Source: Nocardioidaceae bacterium
Lineage (GTDB): Bacteria > Actinomycetota > Actinomycetes > Propionibacteriales > Nocardioidaceae
Assembly: GCA_025934895.1 (NCBI GenBank)
Contig: JAICWH010000017.1
Coordinates: forward strand, 1-38,211
Direction: 5' to 3'
DNA: 38,211 bases
Below the pieces are notes generated by a model that saw nothing but the letters and a program-made list of their open reading frames with translations, was not told the DNA's origin and searched no databases. Positions 25,763 to 32,970 of this stretch are shown here, piece after piece; position 1 is the first letter of the stretch; each line of letters opens with the position of its first letter. The position numbers and the translations under genes were made by a program.

Positions 25763-28672
25763 CCGGCCCTGCTCCAAGGGGCAGAACCGGGACCGGAACG
25801 AGGCCCGGCGGGAGGTGTCCGCGTCCGGGCGTGAGAGCTCCTCGAGCACGCCGGCGGTCGAGCGGGCGAGCGGTCCGGGCGCGTGCTCCTCGAGGTCGAA
25901 GTAGAACCCACGCTCGACCTCGCGGTACTGCTCGAGGTCGGGGGTGAGCAGGACGACCGGCTTGTCGGTGAGCACGAAGTCGAACATCACCGAGGAGTAG
26001 TCGGTGACCAGGACGTCGGCGGCCAGGTACAGCTCCGCGATGTCGGGGTAGCGGGTGACGTCGTGGACCCGGGCCTGCCCTGGGAACGCCGCGGAGTCGT
26101 GGGTGGCGGTGTAGTGGCCGCGCACCAGCACCACGACGTCGGGCATCGACGCGACGACCTGCGCGGCGTCCAGGAACAGCGGTTTGGAGTCCCGCTGCCC
26201 CAGGTAGCTGCGCCAGGTGGGCGCGTAGAGCAGCACCCGGTCCTCCGGTGCGAGACCGAGCCGGTGTCGTACGTCGTCCCGGAGGGTCCCCGCCCCCGGC
26301 GAGAGGAGCACGTCGTTGCGTGGGTAGCCGACCTCCCAGAGGACGCCCTGGTAACGGAAGGCACTGCGGAAGATGTCCGAGCACCAGGGACCCGGAGAGA
26401 GCATCGCGTCCCAGCGGGCGGCCTGGCCGTCGAGCCGGCGCCGGTGCCGCCAGGTGGCGAAGTCGCCGGGTCCCCGGTCCTCGCCGATCCGCTTGAGGGG
26501 GGTGCCGTGCCAGGTCTGCAGGTGGATCTGGCCGGACCGCTTCTCGAACCAGTAGGGTGCCCCCGCGTTGGCGACGTAGCCGCGGGCGTTGGCCAGCGCG
26601 TCGTACCAGGCCTCCGTGCGGCGCACGACCGCCCGGGTGCCGGGCGGCGGGTCGACGGCCGGGTCGTCGACCACCCAGACCAGGTCCAGCCCGAGGTCGC
26701 GGGCCAGCAGCTCGCGGCCGATGGCGCCCGGGTTGTCACCGACGCTGCGGCCGCGGAAGGTCTCGAGCAGCACCATCCGGTCGTACGACGGTCCGCGGGT
26801 GCCGTTGGCTGCGCCTGCGCCTGCATACACCCGGGAACGCAGGTCCTGCTGTCCGAAGGCACCCCGCTCGTGGGCACGCAGCGGCGACTGGACCCGCAGC
26901 AGCGCAGCCGGACCGGAGCCGGCCAAGGTGACCCGCAGGCGCGCGTCCACGAGCTCGGGAGCCTCCTCGAGCAGGTGTGCTGCCCAGCGCGCCGGCACGG
27001 GTGCACCTGCCTCATCCGTGACCCGCAGCTCGTAGCGGCCGACCGGGAGCCGCACCCGGCGTCCCAGCTCGACGGTGCTCAGCCGGACCGCGCCGGTGAA
27101 CCGTCCGCCCTCGACGTGCAGCCCGGCGCCGGATGTGGTGCCGTGCGGGCCGGAGACGTCGACGTGCAGCCCGGTCCCCGTGCCGAGGCCCGTGCCTGTG
27201 CCCGTGCCGAGGCCCGTGCCGAGGCCCGTGCGGGTGCCCGAGCCGGCCAGTGACAGCACCCCGTCGCGGAGGCCGACGGCGTCCACCTCGACCGGGACCG
27301 GCGACCCTGGTCCGGTCGGGCCCTGCACCTGGTGTCGGGTGGTGCGCCCCGCCGCCAGCACCTCGACGATGCGGGCTGCGGGGGCCTCGGGCAGGAGTGC
27401 CGCGTCGAACCAGGCCTCCCAGCCGGCGTCGGAGCGATCCTCGAAGGCGCGCGCGGCCCACTCGTTGGTCCGCGGGTCGTGCCGGCGCTCCACGTCGAGC
27501 CGCACCCGTTCCTGTCCCGGCCCCGGCAGGGTGAGGGTCGGCAACGGTGCCTCGTCGACGTACTCGGTGAAGGTCGCCCCGGAGAGCCGGCACCGGTTCC
27601 CGACCCGGACCGCGCGCTCGGACACGCGCACCCGTGGGCGGCGGTCCACGTCCGCGATCCTGCGCCACTGCGGCGGCACCTCGACCGACAGCCCGGCCGG
27701 CACCGGCACCAGACCTCCGGAGACCCGCAAGCCGTGCGGGTGGTCGGCCAGCAGGTCCTGAAGCAGAGCCAGGTCGTGCAGCGTCCCGTGCCGGGCGACC
27801 CAGGCGCCGAGTCGGGGCGCGACCGGCACGCCCGCCGGGTCCATGCCGTCGATGATCGGTGCGGCACCGGCGGTCAGCGCGGCGAAGTAGTGCTCGCCGC
27901 CGCCGACGGCGTCGACGTAGAGCGGGGGGAGCAGGTGGGTGGCCGCCAGGTCGCACCAGCCCGTCGGGGCCCGTTCGGCGGCCCGGCGAAGAGCCTGCAG
28001 GACGGTGACCGGTGGCTGGAACCGGGCCTGCTGCCCGACCGGCAGGCACGTGTCGTCCACGGTGGACCCGGCGACCGGCCGGGGCAGCACGTCGAAGGCG
28101 TCGGCGGCCAGGGAGGCAGCCAGGACCGCGGCGGCCCCGGTCTCCGCCAGAGCGCCAGGACCGACGTCGACCCCGGCCCGGCGCCAGGACGCCAGCCGGA
28201 ACATGTGGTTGGGGACCGTGAGGTCCACCAGGGCCAGGGGGCACGACACCGCGTCCTGGCGCACCAGCCGTCGGCTGAACAGCTCTTTCGCCCAGGCCCG
28301 GGCGGCGGTGCTGTTGAGGTCCCCGACGACCAGGTCCGAGCCGGTCTCCGCCAGGTCGTCGGTCATCGCCGCCCACGCGTCCGGCAGGACGGCGTCGGCG
28401 GGTCCGAGCAGCACGAGATAGTCACCGCGCGCACCGTGCACCGCGTCGTCGACGGTCGCCGCGCGGGCCACCGCGGTGCCGCCCACCCGGCCCGGCAGGC
28501 TGACCTCCGGGCCGCAGACCACGACCGGCTCGAGCAGCGGTCGGCCGGCGGGCGGCAGCCGGCCGGCCAGGGTAGCCAGCGCGTCTGCGCCATCGAGGAC
28601 GACGGTGACCCTCGGGCGCGTGCCGACCCGCCTGCGTGCGGCCGCCGCCAGCCGCCGTACGGCGCTCCTCAC
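25721..28672 (-). CDS. TagF-like CDP-polyol phosphotransferase with degenerate GT2-like N-terminus
   Basis: The 983-residue product has the same plan as the GT2–TagF protein at 12029–15586 and shares the QQ(D/Q)LRS.VYA joining motif. The C-terminal domain (about 620–983) has HLQTWHGTPLKRIGED (TWHG at 720–723), LLYAPTWRSY, VLVRGHYTATHDS and VLVTDYSSVMFDF, so a glycerophosphate-type transferase is likely. The N-terminal 200 residues look like a worn GT-A fold (ARGDYLVLLGPADAVLPDAW), with GPAD where the DxDD metal site should be. The middle is beta-rich and holds a Gly-Thr/Gly-Leu repeat. It starts at a GTG with no clear ribosome-binding site, and a 60-bp gap separates it from the upstream coiled-coil gene. 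Its end overlaps the convergent TagF–GT4 gene by 42 bp. Confidence 0.83.
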   Translation of the reverse strand: MRSAVRRLAAAARRRVGTRPRVTVVLDGADALATLAGRLPPAGRPLLEPVVVCGPEVSLPGRVGGTAVARAATVDDAVHGARGDYLVLLGPADAVLPDAWAAMTDDLAETGSDLVVGDLNSTAARAWAKELFSRRLVRQDAVSCPLALVDLTVPNHMFRLASWRRAGVDVGPGALAETGAAAVLAASLAADAFDVLPRPVAGSTVDDTCLPVGQQARFQPPVTVLQALRRAAERAPTGWCDLAATHLLPPLYVDAVGGGEHYFAALTAGAAPIIDGMDPAGVPVAPRLGAWVARHGTLHDLALLQDLLADHPHGLRVSGGLVPVPAGLSVEVPPQWRRIADVDRRPRVRVSERAVRVGNRCRLSGATFTEYVDEAPLPTLTLPGPGQERVRLDVERRHDPRTNEWAARAFEDRSDAGWEAWFDAALLPEAPAARIVEVLAAGRTTRHQVQGPTGPGSPVPVEVDAVGLRDGVLSLAGSGTRTGLGTGLGTGTGTGLGTGTGLHVDVSGPHGTTSGAGLHVEGGRFTGAVRLSTVELGRRVRLPVGRYELRVTDEAGAPVPARWAAHLLEEAPELVDARLRVTLAGSGPAALLRVQSPLRAHERGAFGQQDLRSRVYAGAGAANGTRGPSYDRMVLLETFRGRSVGDNPGAIGRELLARDLGLDLVWVVDDPAVDPPPGTRAVVRRTEAWYDALANARGYVANAGAPYWFEKRSGQIHLQTWHGTPLKRIGEDRGPGDFATWRHRRRLDGQAARWDAMLSPGPWCSDIFRSAFRYQGVLWEVGYPRNDVLLSPGAGTLRDDVRHRLGLAPEDRVLLYAPTWRSYLGQRDSKPLFLDAAQVVASMPDVVVLVRGHYTATHDSAAFPGQARVHDVTRYPDIAELYLAADVLVTDYSSVMFDFVLTDKPVVLLTPDLEQYREVERGFYFDLEEHAPGPLARSTAGVLEELSRPDADTSRRASFRSRFCPLEQGRSAAQTVDRLLELW
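27177..27236 (-). repeat. Hexamer-based tandem repeat in the TagF-like gene
   Basis: CCCGTG and CCGAGG hexamers alternate for about 60 bp. On the minus strand they encode a Gly-Thr / Gly-Leu stretch (GTGLGTGTG...) in the linker between the middle region and the rest of the protein. The repeat is in frame with a 6-bp period, so slippage would change length by two residues per unit. Confidence 0.85.
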
Positions 28673-28732
28673 GGGACCGGGGACTCGGAGGTCACCCGGG
28701 TATTGTCCTGCATCGCCGGCAGCGCCGCCCGG

Positions 28733-29350
28733 TCAGGCCTGGGCGGGTGCCACCGGGACGTCCCCGTGCCAGCCGGCGCGCGCGGCGGCCTCCGCCTCCA
28801 GCAGCGCGACCCGGGCGGTCAGCCGCTGCACGAGGTCCTGCGCCTCGACCACCCGGCGCGCCTCGCGCTGCACCCGGGTCTCGGCCTGGGTGGCCCGCTC
28901 CTCCGCCTCGGCCGCCCGTCGGTCCGCGTGGACCACGCGGTCGCCGAGCACGGTGGCCTCGCGGCCGCTGCGGGTCAGGCGGTCGATCATGGCGGCGGTG
29001 AAATCCGCGTGCTCGGCGGCGCGGACGGCGAACAGGTCACGGTAGGCAGCGGCCTGCGCAGCCCGGTCCGCGGCAGCCTCGCGGCGGCTCTGCACGAGCT
29101 CGGAGTAGACGATCCGGGCAGCGGCCCAGCCGCACCCCAGGGCGGTCACCGAGGAGACGCTGAGCCACCCGGCCGACTGCGTGGGAAGGGCCAACAGCAC
29201 GGCGAGCGTGGCGAGTGCCAGGAGCGTGGCGGCGACCCCGACCCGGACGCTGCGCTGCCGGCGCCGGCCGGCCTGTCGCCGTGCCGGTGCGGGAGGCCGC
29301 GACCGTGGGGTTCCGGTCGCGTCGGTAAGGGCAGGACTCGGGTCGACCAT
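28733..29350 (-). CDS. Small membrane protein with C-terminal coiled coil
   Basis: The 205-residue protein has a basic, Pro-rich N-terminus (1–36), two adjacent transmembrane segments (about 37–56 and 59–80), and a long charged alpha-helical region (about 85–192), rich in Ala, Glu and Arg, that looks like a coiled coil. I recognise no named family. The track start at 29485 lies in the DUF3180 gene; the ATG at 29350 is preferred because TAATCT lies 7 nt upstream. It follows DUF3180 by 16 bp, so it may be read with the fol operon as well as from its own start. A structural or scaffold role at the membrane is a guess. Confidence 0.7.
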   Translation of the reverse strand: MVDPSPALTDATGTPRSRPPAPARRQAGRRRQRSVRVGVAATLLALATLAVLLALPTQSAGWLSVSSVTALGCGWAAARIVYSELVQSRREAAADRAAQAAAYRDLFAVRAAEHADFTAAMIDRLTRSGREATVLGDRVVHADRRAAEAEERATQAETRVQREARRVVEAQDLVQRLTARVALLEAEAAARAGWHGDVPVAPAQA

Positions 29351-29357
29351 AGGGCCC

Positions 29358-29363
29358 AGATTA
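29358..29363 (-). promoter_or_regulatory. Candidate leaderless -10 box (coiled-coil membrane gene)
   Basis: Minus-strand TAATCT lies 7 nt before the ATG at 29350, within the 16-bp gap after the DUF3180 stop. There is no Shine-Dalgarno sequence. This is one of the better -10 matches in the window. Confidence 0.45.
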
Positions 29364-29366
29364 GGT

Positions 29367-29900
29367 CTATCGCTCGTCCTGGCTGACCCGACACGCACGC
29401 TCCAGCAGCAGGGACCCCACCACCAGCAGCACCCCGGCGACCCCGGCCAGGACAGCGTGCACCATCCGCTCGTGCGCGAGCGCACCCTCGGTCAGGCCGA
29501 GCCAGCTGAGCGCGTAGCCGAAGTACCCGCCCGAGAACAGCGCGCCGGCGATGGCGCAGGCCTTGGCCAGCACCAGCCGGTTGACGGCGTGGTGCGGCTG
29601 CAACCGCTGATGGCGCCGGTGCACGACCCGGTACGTCGACCAGGCGACCGACCCCACCACGACAGCCACGAACAGCAGCGCCAGCACCGGTAGCCAGCTG
29701 ACCGTCGGTGCCGACCCGCTCGTAGCGACGCTGACCGGCCGGACCAGCCAGCCCAGCACCAGGCCGGCGAGGAAGAAGCCGACGACGGTCCCGGCGGACG
29801 TCGTGCCGAGCCGTCCGCGGGGGCCGTCGGGCGGCGGCTGGGGGGACCCGTCCGGACCGGGGCCGTCCGGACCGGCGCCGGGCAGCGGGTCACGGCTCAA
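29367..29900 (-). CDS. DUF3180 membrane protein
   Basis: The 177-residue product has a Pro/Gly/Asp-rich cytoplasmic N-terminus (1–30) and four transmembrane segments (about 35–52, 68–86, 108–131 and 147–166). This is the layout of the actinobacterial DUF3180 family, which commonly follows folK; its function is unknown. The start is a TTG at 29900 with AGGAG 6 nt upstream. The nearby ATG after the folK stop is in another frame and soon meets a stop. That AGGAG lies in a small hairpin directly after folK (see 29905–29921), so translation may depend on ribosomes finishing folK. Confidence 0.82.
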   Translation of the reverse strand: MSRDPLPGAGPDGPGPDGSPQPPPDGPRGRLGTTSAGTVVGFFLAGLVLGWLVRPVSVATSGSAPTVSWLPVLALLFVAVVVGSVAWSTYRVVHRRHQRLQPHHAVNRLVLAKACAIAGALFSGGYFGYALSWLGLTEGALAHERMVHAVLAGVAGVLLVVGSLLLERACRVSQDER

Positions 29901-29904
29901 CGAC

Positions 29905-29921
29905 GGCTCCTGGTGGGAGCC
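29905..29921 (-). promoter_or_regulatory. Hairpin sequestering the ribosome-binding site of DUF3180
   Basis: The minus strand reads GGCTCC-CACCA-GGAGCC, a perfect 6-bp stem with a 5-nt loop. The 3' arm contains most of the AGGAG that serves the TTG start at 29900. It lies 2 nt after the folK TAG, so a ribosome terminating on folK would melt it. Translational coupling by this route is inference; there is no T-run to make it a terminator. Confidence 0.5.
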
Positions 29922-29923
29922 AT

Positions 29924-30490
29924 CTAGAAGGTCAGGCTGAGGTCGTCGCGCACCGTGACCACCTGGTCCCCGGCCTTGACGAGCAGGTCGGCCACCGGTC
30001 CGACGTCAGGGATCTCGGCGTCCGGGTCTACGTCGTGCCAGGGAGCCAGGACGAAGGCGCGCTCGTGGGCCTTGGGGTGCGGCAGGACGAGGTGCTCGTC
30101 GTCGGCGCGGCGGTCCCCCACCACGATCAGGTCCACGTCGAGGGTCCGGGGTGCGTTCGGGTAGCTGGTCCGCTCGCGGCCGTAGGCGTCCTCGATCGCC
30201 AGGGCCCGCTCCAGCAGGGTGCGGGCCGTGAGGGTCGTGTCCAGCAGCACCACGGCGTTCAGGAAGTCCTGGGAGTCCGCAGGGGCGTCGACCGGCTCGG
30301 TCTCGTAGACCGGGGACACGGCGGTCAGCCACACCTCCGGGGTGTCGGCGAGTGCGTCCACGGCGCCCTGCATGTGGTTGAGACGGTCGCCCAGGTTGGA
30401 CCCGATCGACAGCACGCAGCGACGGACCGGGTGCATCTCGCCGGTCAGCGTGTCGGCGTCCACGATGTTGGGGTTCGGGGTCTCAGTCAT
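29924..30490 (-). CDS. folK: 2-amino-4-hydroxy-6-hydroxymethyldihydropteridine diphosphokinase
   Basis: HPPK transfers pyrophosphate from ATP to 6-hydroxymethyl-7,8-dihydropterin, the step before dihydropteroate synthase. The 188-residue protein shows CVLSIGSNLGDR (about 25–36), VSPVYETEPVD, DFLNAVV and the family signature PRTLDVDLIVVGD with its two metal-binding Asp residues, then LPHPKAHERAFVL. It is about 30 residues longer than the E. coli enzyme, mostly through an N-terminal extension before the core. The ATG at 30490 has GGAG 6 nt upstream and overlaps the folB end by 8 bp, so the two are coupled. Confidence 0.95.
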   Translation of the reverse strand: MTETPNPNIVDADTLTGEMHPVRRCVLSIGSNLGDRLNHMQGAVDALADTPEVWLTAVSPVYETEPVDAPADSQDFLNAVVLLDTTLTARTLLERALAIEDAYGRERTSYPNAPRTLDVDLIVVGDRRADDEHLVLPHPKAHERAFVLAPWHDVDPDAEIPDVGPVADLLVKAGDQVVTVRDDLSLTF

Positions 30491-30869
30491 GGTCGTCTCC
30501 GGTGCGGGTGCGGATGATCGTCAGGGTCACGTCGGTGAAGGTCGCCTCGATGGGGGCCCCGGGCTTGTGCAGCGTCACCTCGGCCACGCCTACCCGTGGG
30601 TGCGTGAGGCAGAGGTCGGCGATGCGTTGGGCCAGCGTCTCGATCAGGTCGACAGGGTCCGACTCGATCGCCTTCTTCACGCTGAGCACGAGCGTTCCGT
30701 AATCGACGGTGTCCCGCAAGTCGTCGCTGCGGCCGGCCTCCCGGGTGTCGAACAGCAGGACCACGTCGGCGACGAACACCTGCCCGTCACGGCGCTCGGC
30801 CTCGAGGACCCCGTGGTGCCCGAACGCCTGGATGCCGGTCACGGCCAGCCGGTCGAGCCGGCCGGTCAT
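30483..30869 (-). CDS. folB: Dihydroneopterin aldolase
   Basis: FolB converts 7,8-dihydroneopterin to 6-hydroxymethyl-dihydropterin and glycolaldehyde. The 128-residue protein has the expected length and motifs: GIQAFGHHGVLEAERRDGQVF near the start, DTVDYGTLVLSVK, LIETLAQRIADLCL (with the Glu that binds the pterin), and VTLHKPGAPI with the catalytic Lys. The track start at 30938 includes sequence from the upstream repeat region; the ATG at 30869 gives the normal N-terminus. It overlaps folK by 8 bp. Confidence 0.94.
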   Translation of the reverse strand: MTGRLDRLAVTGIQAFGHHGVLEAERRDGQVFVADVVLLFDTREAGRSDDLRDTVDYGTLVLSVKKAIESDPVDLIETLAQRIADLCLTHPRVGVAEVTLHKPGAPIEATFTDVTLTIIRTRTGDDHD

Positions 30870-30885
30870 CGGACCACCCGGCACC

Positions 30886-30955
30886 GAGTCACCCGCACCG
30901 GTCACCCACACCGGGTCACTCACTCGGGTCACCCACACCGGTCACCCACACCGGG
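30886..30955. repeat. Short imperfect direct repeats between folB and the NTF2-like gene
   Basis: The 86-bp gap is almost filled by a repeated unit close to GTCACCCACACCGGG: three clear copies (from 30901, 30928 and 30941), one diverged copy (GTCACCCGCACCG near 30888) and a partial one between. On the minus (transcribed) strand it reads as GGTGTGGGTGACC-type units. It lies directly after the NTF2-like stop and ends 16 bp before the folB start. Confidence 0.8.
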
Positions 30956-31366
30956 TCACCGATCGCCATCGGCGGCCGCGAGCACCGGGGATGCGTGGTG
31001 CAGCCACAGCCGCCAGCCGTCGGGGGTGCGCAGGAACACGTTGGTCGCCACCGCCTTGCCGCCCCCGAACTCCTCCGGGCCGGTCCGCTCGTCCCCGGTC
31101 AGGACGTTCTCGGTGCAGGTCACCGACGCGGCCTCCCCGTGCACCGCGACCTCCACGTCGGTCAGGAAGAACTGGATGTAGGACGTGTGGGCCATCACCA
31201 CGGCCCAGGACCGGCTGACCGGACCGGGGCCGCGGACCGGGAGTGCCCCTGGGTGCACGCAGACGACGCCGGGGTCGTCGACCCACAGGTCCAGCATGCT
31301 GTCCAGGTCGGCGTTCTCGATCGCCTCGTAGAACGCCGTGTTCACGGCCTCGACCTGTCGGTGCAC
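30956..31366 (-). CDS. NTF2-like (SnoaL/DUF4440-type) protein
   Basis: The 136-residue product has the NTF2-like pattern: an N-terminal helix VEAVNTAFYEAIENADLDSMLDLW, then DDPGVVCVHPG, a central helix around SWAVVMAH, and beta strands (VHGEAASVTCTENVL, KAVATNVFLRTPDGWRLWLHHAS). Such folds serve as small enzymes or ligand-binding proteins; homologues often sit beside folP in Actinobacteria (recalled), but no role is established. The start is a GTG at 31366, 4 bp after the folP stop; the longer track start reads through folP. It is part of the fol operon. Confidence 0.82.
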   Translation of the reverse strand: MHRQVEAVNTAFYEAIENADLDSMLDLWVDDPGVVCVHPGALPVRGPGPVSRSWAVVMAHTSYIQFFLTDVEVAVHGEAASVTCTENVLTGDERTGPEEFGGGKAVATNVFLRTPDGWRLWLHHASPVLAAADGDR

Positions 31367-31370
31367 CGCA

Positions 31371-32252
31371 TCAGGCACGGCCGGCCTCGACCTGCCGGGG
31401 TGCCGCTGCCCAGCGCATGGCGACCCGGACCGCGTCCGCGGTGGGCCGCACGGAGTGGGTGCGGATGCACCAGGCCCCGGACACGGCGGCCAGCGCCGAG
31501 GTCGCAGTCGTGGCATCTTCGCGCTGGTCCGGCGGTCGCAGCGCTCCCGACTCGTCGGCCAGCAGCGCCCCCAGGAAGCGCTTGCGGCTGGTGGCGATGA
31601 GCACCGGGTGCCCGAGGTCGTGCAGCCGCTCCATCCGGCCGAGCACGTCCCAGTTCTGGTCCGCGGTCTTGGAGAAGCCGATGCCGGGGTCCACGACGAT
31701 CCGGTGCGGGTCGACGCCGGCCGCCAGCGCCGCCTCCACCTGGTGCCCCAGCTCGCTGAGCACGTCGGTGACCACGTCGCCGTACGCCGTGTGCTGCTGC
31801 ATCTCGTGCGAGTGCGCCCGCCAGTGCATCACGACGTACGGCGTCGCCAGCCGGGCCACCTCGGGAAGCATGTCCGGGTCGGCACGGCCTCCGGAGACGT
31901 CGTTGACCAGGACCGCGCCTGCGTGCACGGCCGCCCGGGCGACGGTGGCCCGCATGGTGTCCACCGAGACCAGCACCCCGTCGGCGACCAGCCCGGTCAC
32001 CACCGGGAGGATGCGTTCGGTCTCCTCCTGCGGACTGGTCCGGGCAGCGCCCGGGCGGGTGGACTCGCCGCCCACGTCGACCAGGTCGGCGCCCTCGGCG
32101 ACGAGACGCCGACCGTGCTCGAGGGCCGCGCGGGGCTCCAGGTAGCGACCTCCGTCGGAGAACGAGTCCGGGGTCACGTTCAGCACGCCCATCACCAGCG
32201 CGCGCCCCGGCCGCGGGAGACCGTCGACGTAACGGGGTGGGCGGCTGAACAT
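31371..32252 (-). CDS. folP: Dihydropteroate synthase
   Basis: FolP condenses 6-hydroxymethyl-dihydropterin diphosphate with p-aminobenzoate to give 7,8-dihydropteroate; it is the sulfonamide target. The 293-residue TIM-barrel protein has the two family signatures, MGVLNVTPDSFSDGG and GADLVDVGGESTRPGA, followed by VSVDTMRATVA, LVNDVSGG, VVDPGIGFSKT and LIATSRKRFLG. The ATG at 32252 is preceded by TAGGGT with a 6-nt gap. The gene begins a minus-strand group folP–NTF2-like–folB–folK–DUF3180 and diverges from the hypothetical gene at 32432. Confidence 0.95.
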   Translation of the reverse strand: MFSRPPRYVDGLPRPGRALVMGVLNVTPDSFSDGGRYLEPRAALEHGRRLVAEGADLVDVGGESTRPGAARTSPQEETERILPVVTGLVADGVLVSVDTMRATVARAAVHAGAVLVNDVSGGRADPDMLPEVARLATPYVVMHWRAHSHEMQQHTAYGDVVTDVLSELGHQVEAALAAGVDPHRIVVDPGIGFSKTADQNWDVLGRMERLHDLGHPVLIATSRKRFLGALLADESGALRPPDQREDATTATSALAAVSGAWCIRTHSVRPTADAVRVAMRWAAAPRQVEAGRA

Positions 32253-32258
32253 GCAGCG

Positions 32259-32264
32259 ACCCTA
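32259..32264 (-). promoter_or_regulatory. Candidate leaderless -10 box (folP)
   Basis: Minus-strand TAGGGT lies 6 nt before the folP ATG, and there is no ribosome-binding site. It lies in the 179-bp divergent region, so folP should be transcribed on its own rather than from folE. Confidence 0.45.
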
Positions 32265-32306
32265 CCGCCCGGGTGGCAGCGTCCGGGTGCCCGCGGGTCG
32301 GGGCGC

Positions 32307-32312
32307 TAGCAT
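32307..32312 (+). promoter_or_regulatory. Candidate -10 box for the plus-strand hypothetical gene
   Basis: TAGCAT fits the TANNNT pattern and would give a leader of about 110 nt before the ATG at 32432. The rest of the 179-bp divergent gap (32253–32431) is a C-rich stretch with repeated GACCAC/GACAAC words; I saw no hairpin of note. Confidence 0.3.
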
Positions 32313-32431
32313 CGCCCGGGACGGACGACCACCCGCCCCCGAAGGCAGCACACGAGCACCCGTGCGACCACGCGTGGGACCACCCCGCGCGACAACCCCG
32401 AGCGACAACCCGAGCCAACACGGAGACACAG

Positions 32432-32962
32432 ATGAGCGAAGAGGCCACCACGGCCGCCGAGCTGACCCTTGAGCTGTCCGCCAGCTATGCGCACCGGGTC
32501 GGTAAGGACCTCCACGTCGTGCTCCGGCTCGCCGAGGCCGCCGGGATCGGTCTCGAGCCGATCCCCGGGCAGCCGGTGGAGCTCGAGCTCCGCGCCGGCA
32601 AGGTGGTGGTGCGCGTCCCGGTCACCTCCGTCGGCGAGGTGATCGACGCACGAGTGCCGGCCGACCGCCTGCGACCCGGGCTGTGGCGGCTCGCGCTGGT
32701 GGCGAAGGACGGTGAGGTGCGCGACGTACAGGGCCGGCTGCTCAACGGCCGCAAGCAGCCCGTCGCCTTGCTGCCCGGACCGGCGCCGACCACCCAGATG
32801 CCTCCGCCCCAGCCCACCGCGCGGTCCTCGTCGCCGGTCAGGGACCGTGCCTACCGCACCGCTGCCGTGGTCGCGAACAAGGGCCTGGGTCTGCTGCCCG
32901 AGGAACGGGCGTCCCGGGCCCGGGCGGCCCTCAAGAAGGTGGGTCACCGGGTCCTGGGCTGA
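32432..32962 (+). CDS. Hypothetical protein with beta-rich domain
   Basis: The 176-residue product starts at the ATG at 32432, with GGAG 7 nt upstream. Residues about 8–110 look beta-rich (LTLELSASYAHRVGKDLHVVLRL, VELELRAGKVVVRVPVT, GLWRLALVAKDGEVRDVQGRLL), recalling the beta modules in the middle of the TagF-like proteins here. A Pro/Thr/Ser linker and a basic helical tail (RAYRTAAVVANKGLGLLPEE...) follow. I do not recognise the family. It is the only plus-strand gene in the fol region and ends 8 bp from the convergent methyltransferase gene, so it may be a satellite of the glycan locus (inference). Confidence 0.72.
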   Translation: MSEEATTAAELTLELSASYAHRVGKDLHVVLRLAEAAGIGLEPIPGQPVELELRAGKVVVRVPVTSVGEVIDARVPADRLRPGLWRLALVAKDGEVRDVQGRLLNGRKQPVALLPGPAPTTQMPPPQPTARSSSPVRDRAYRTAAVVANKGLGLLPEERASRARAALKKVGHRVLG

Positions 32963-32970
32963 GCGATTCC

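Noticed and set aside
28701-28706. Plus-strand TATTGT that looks like a -10 box
   Set aside because: It is oriented away from the TagF-like gene and has no plus-strand gene downstream, so I did not mark it as a promoter.
27332-29386. 684-codon plus-strand ORF
   Set aside because: It crosses the antisense of two minus-strand genes and their gap, with no recognisable domain.
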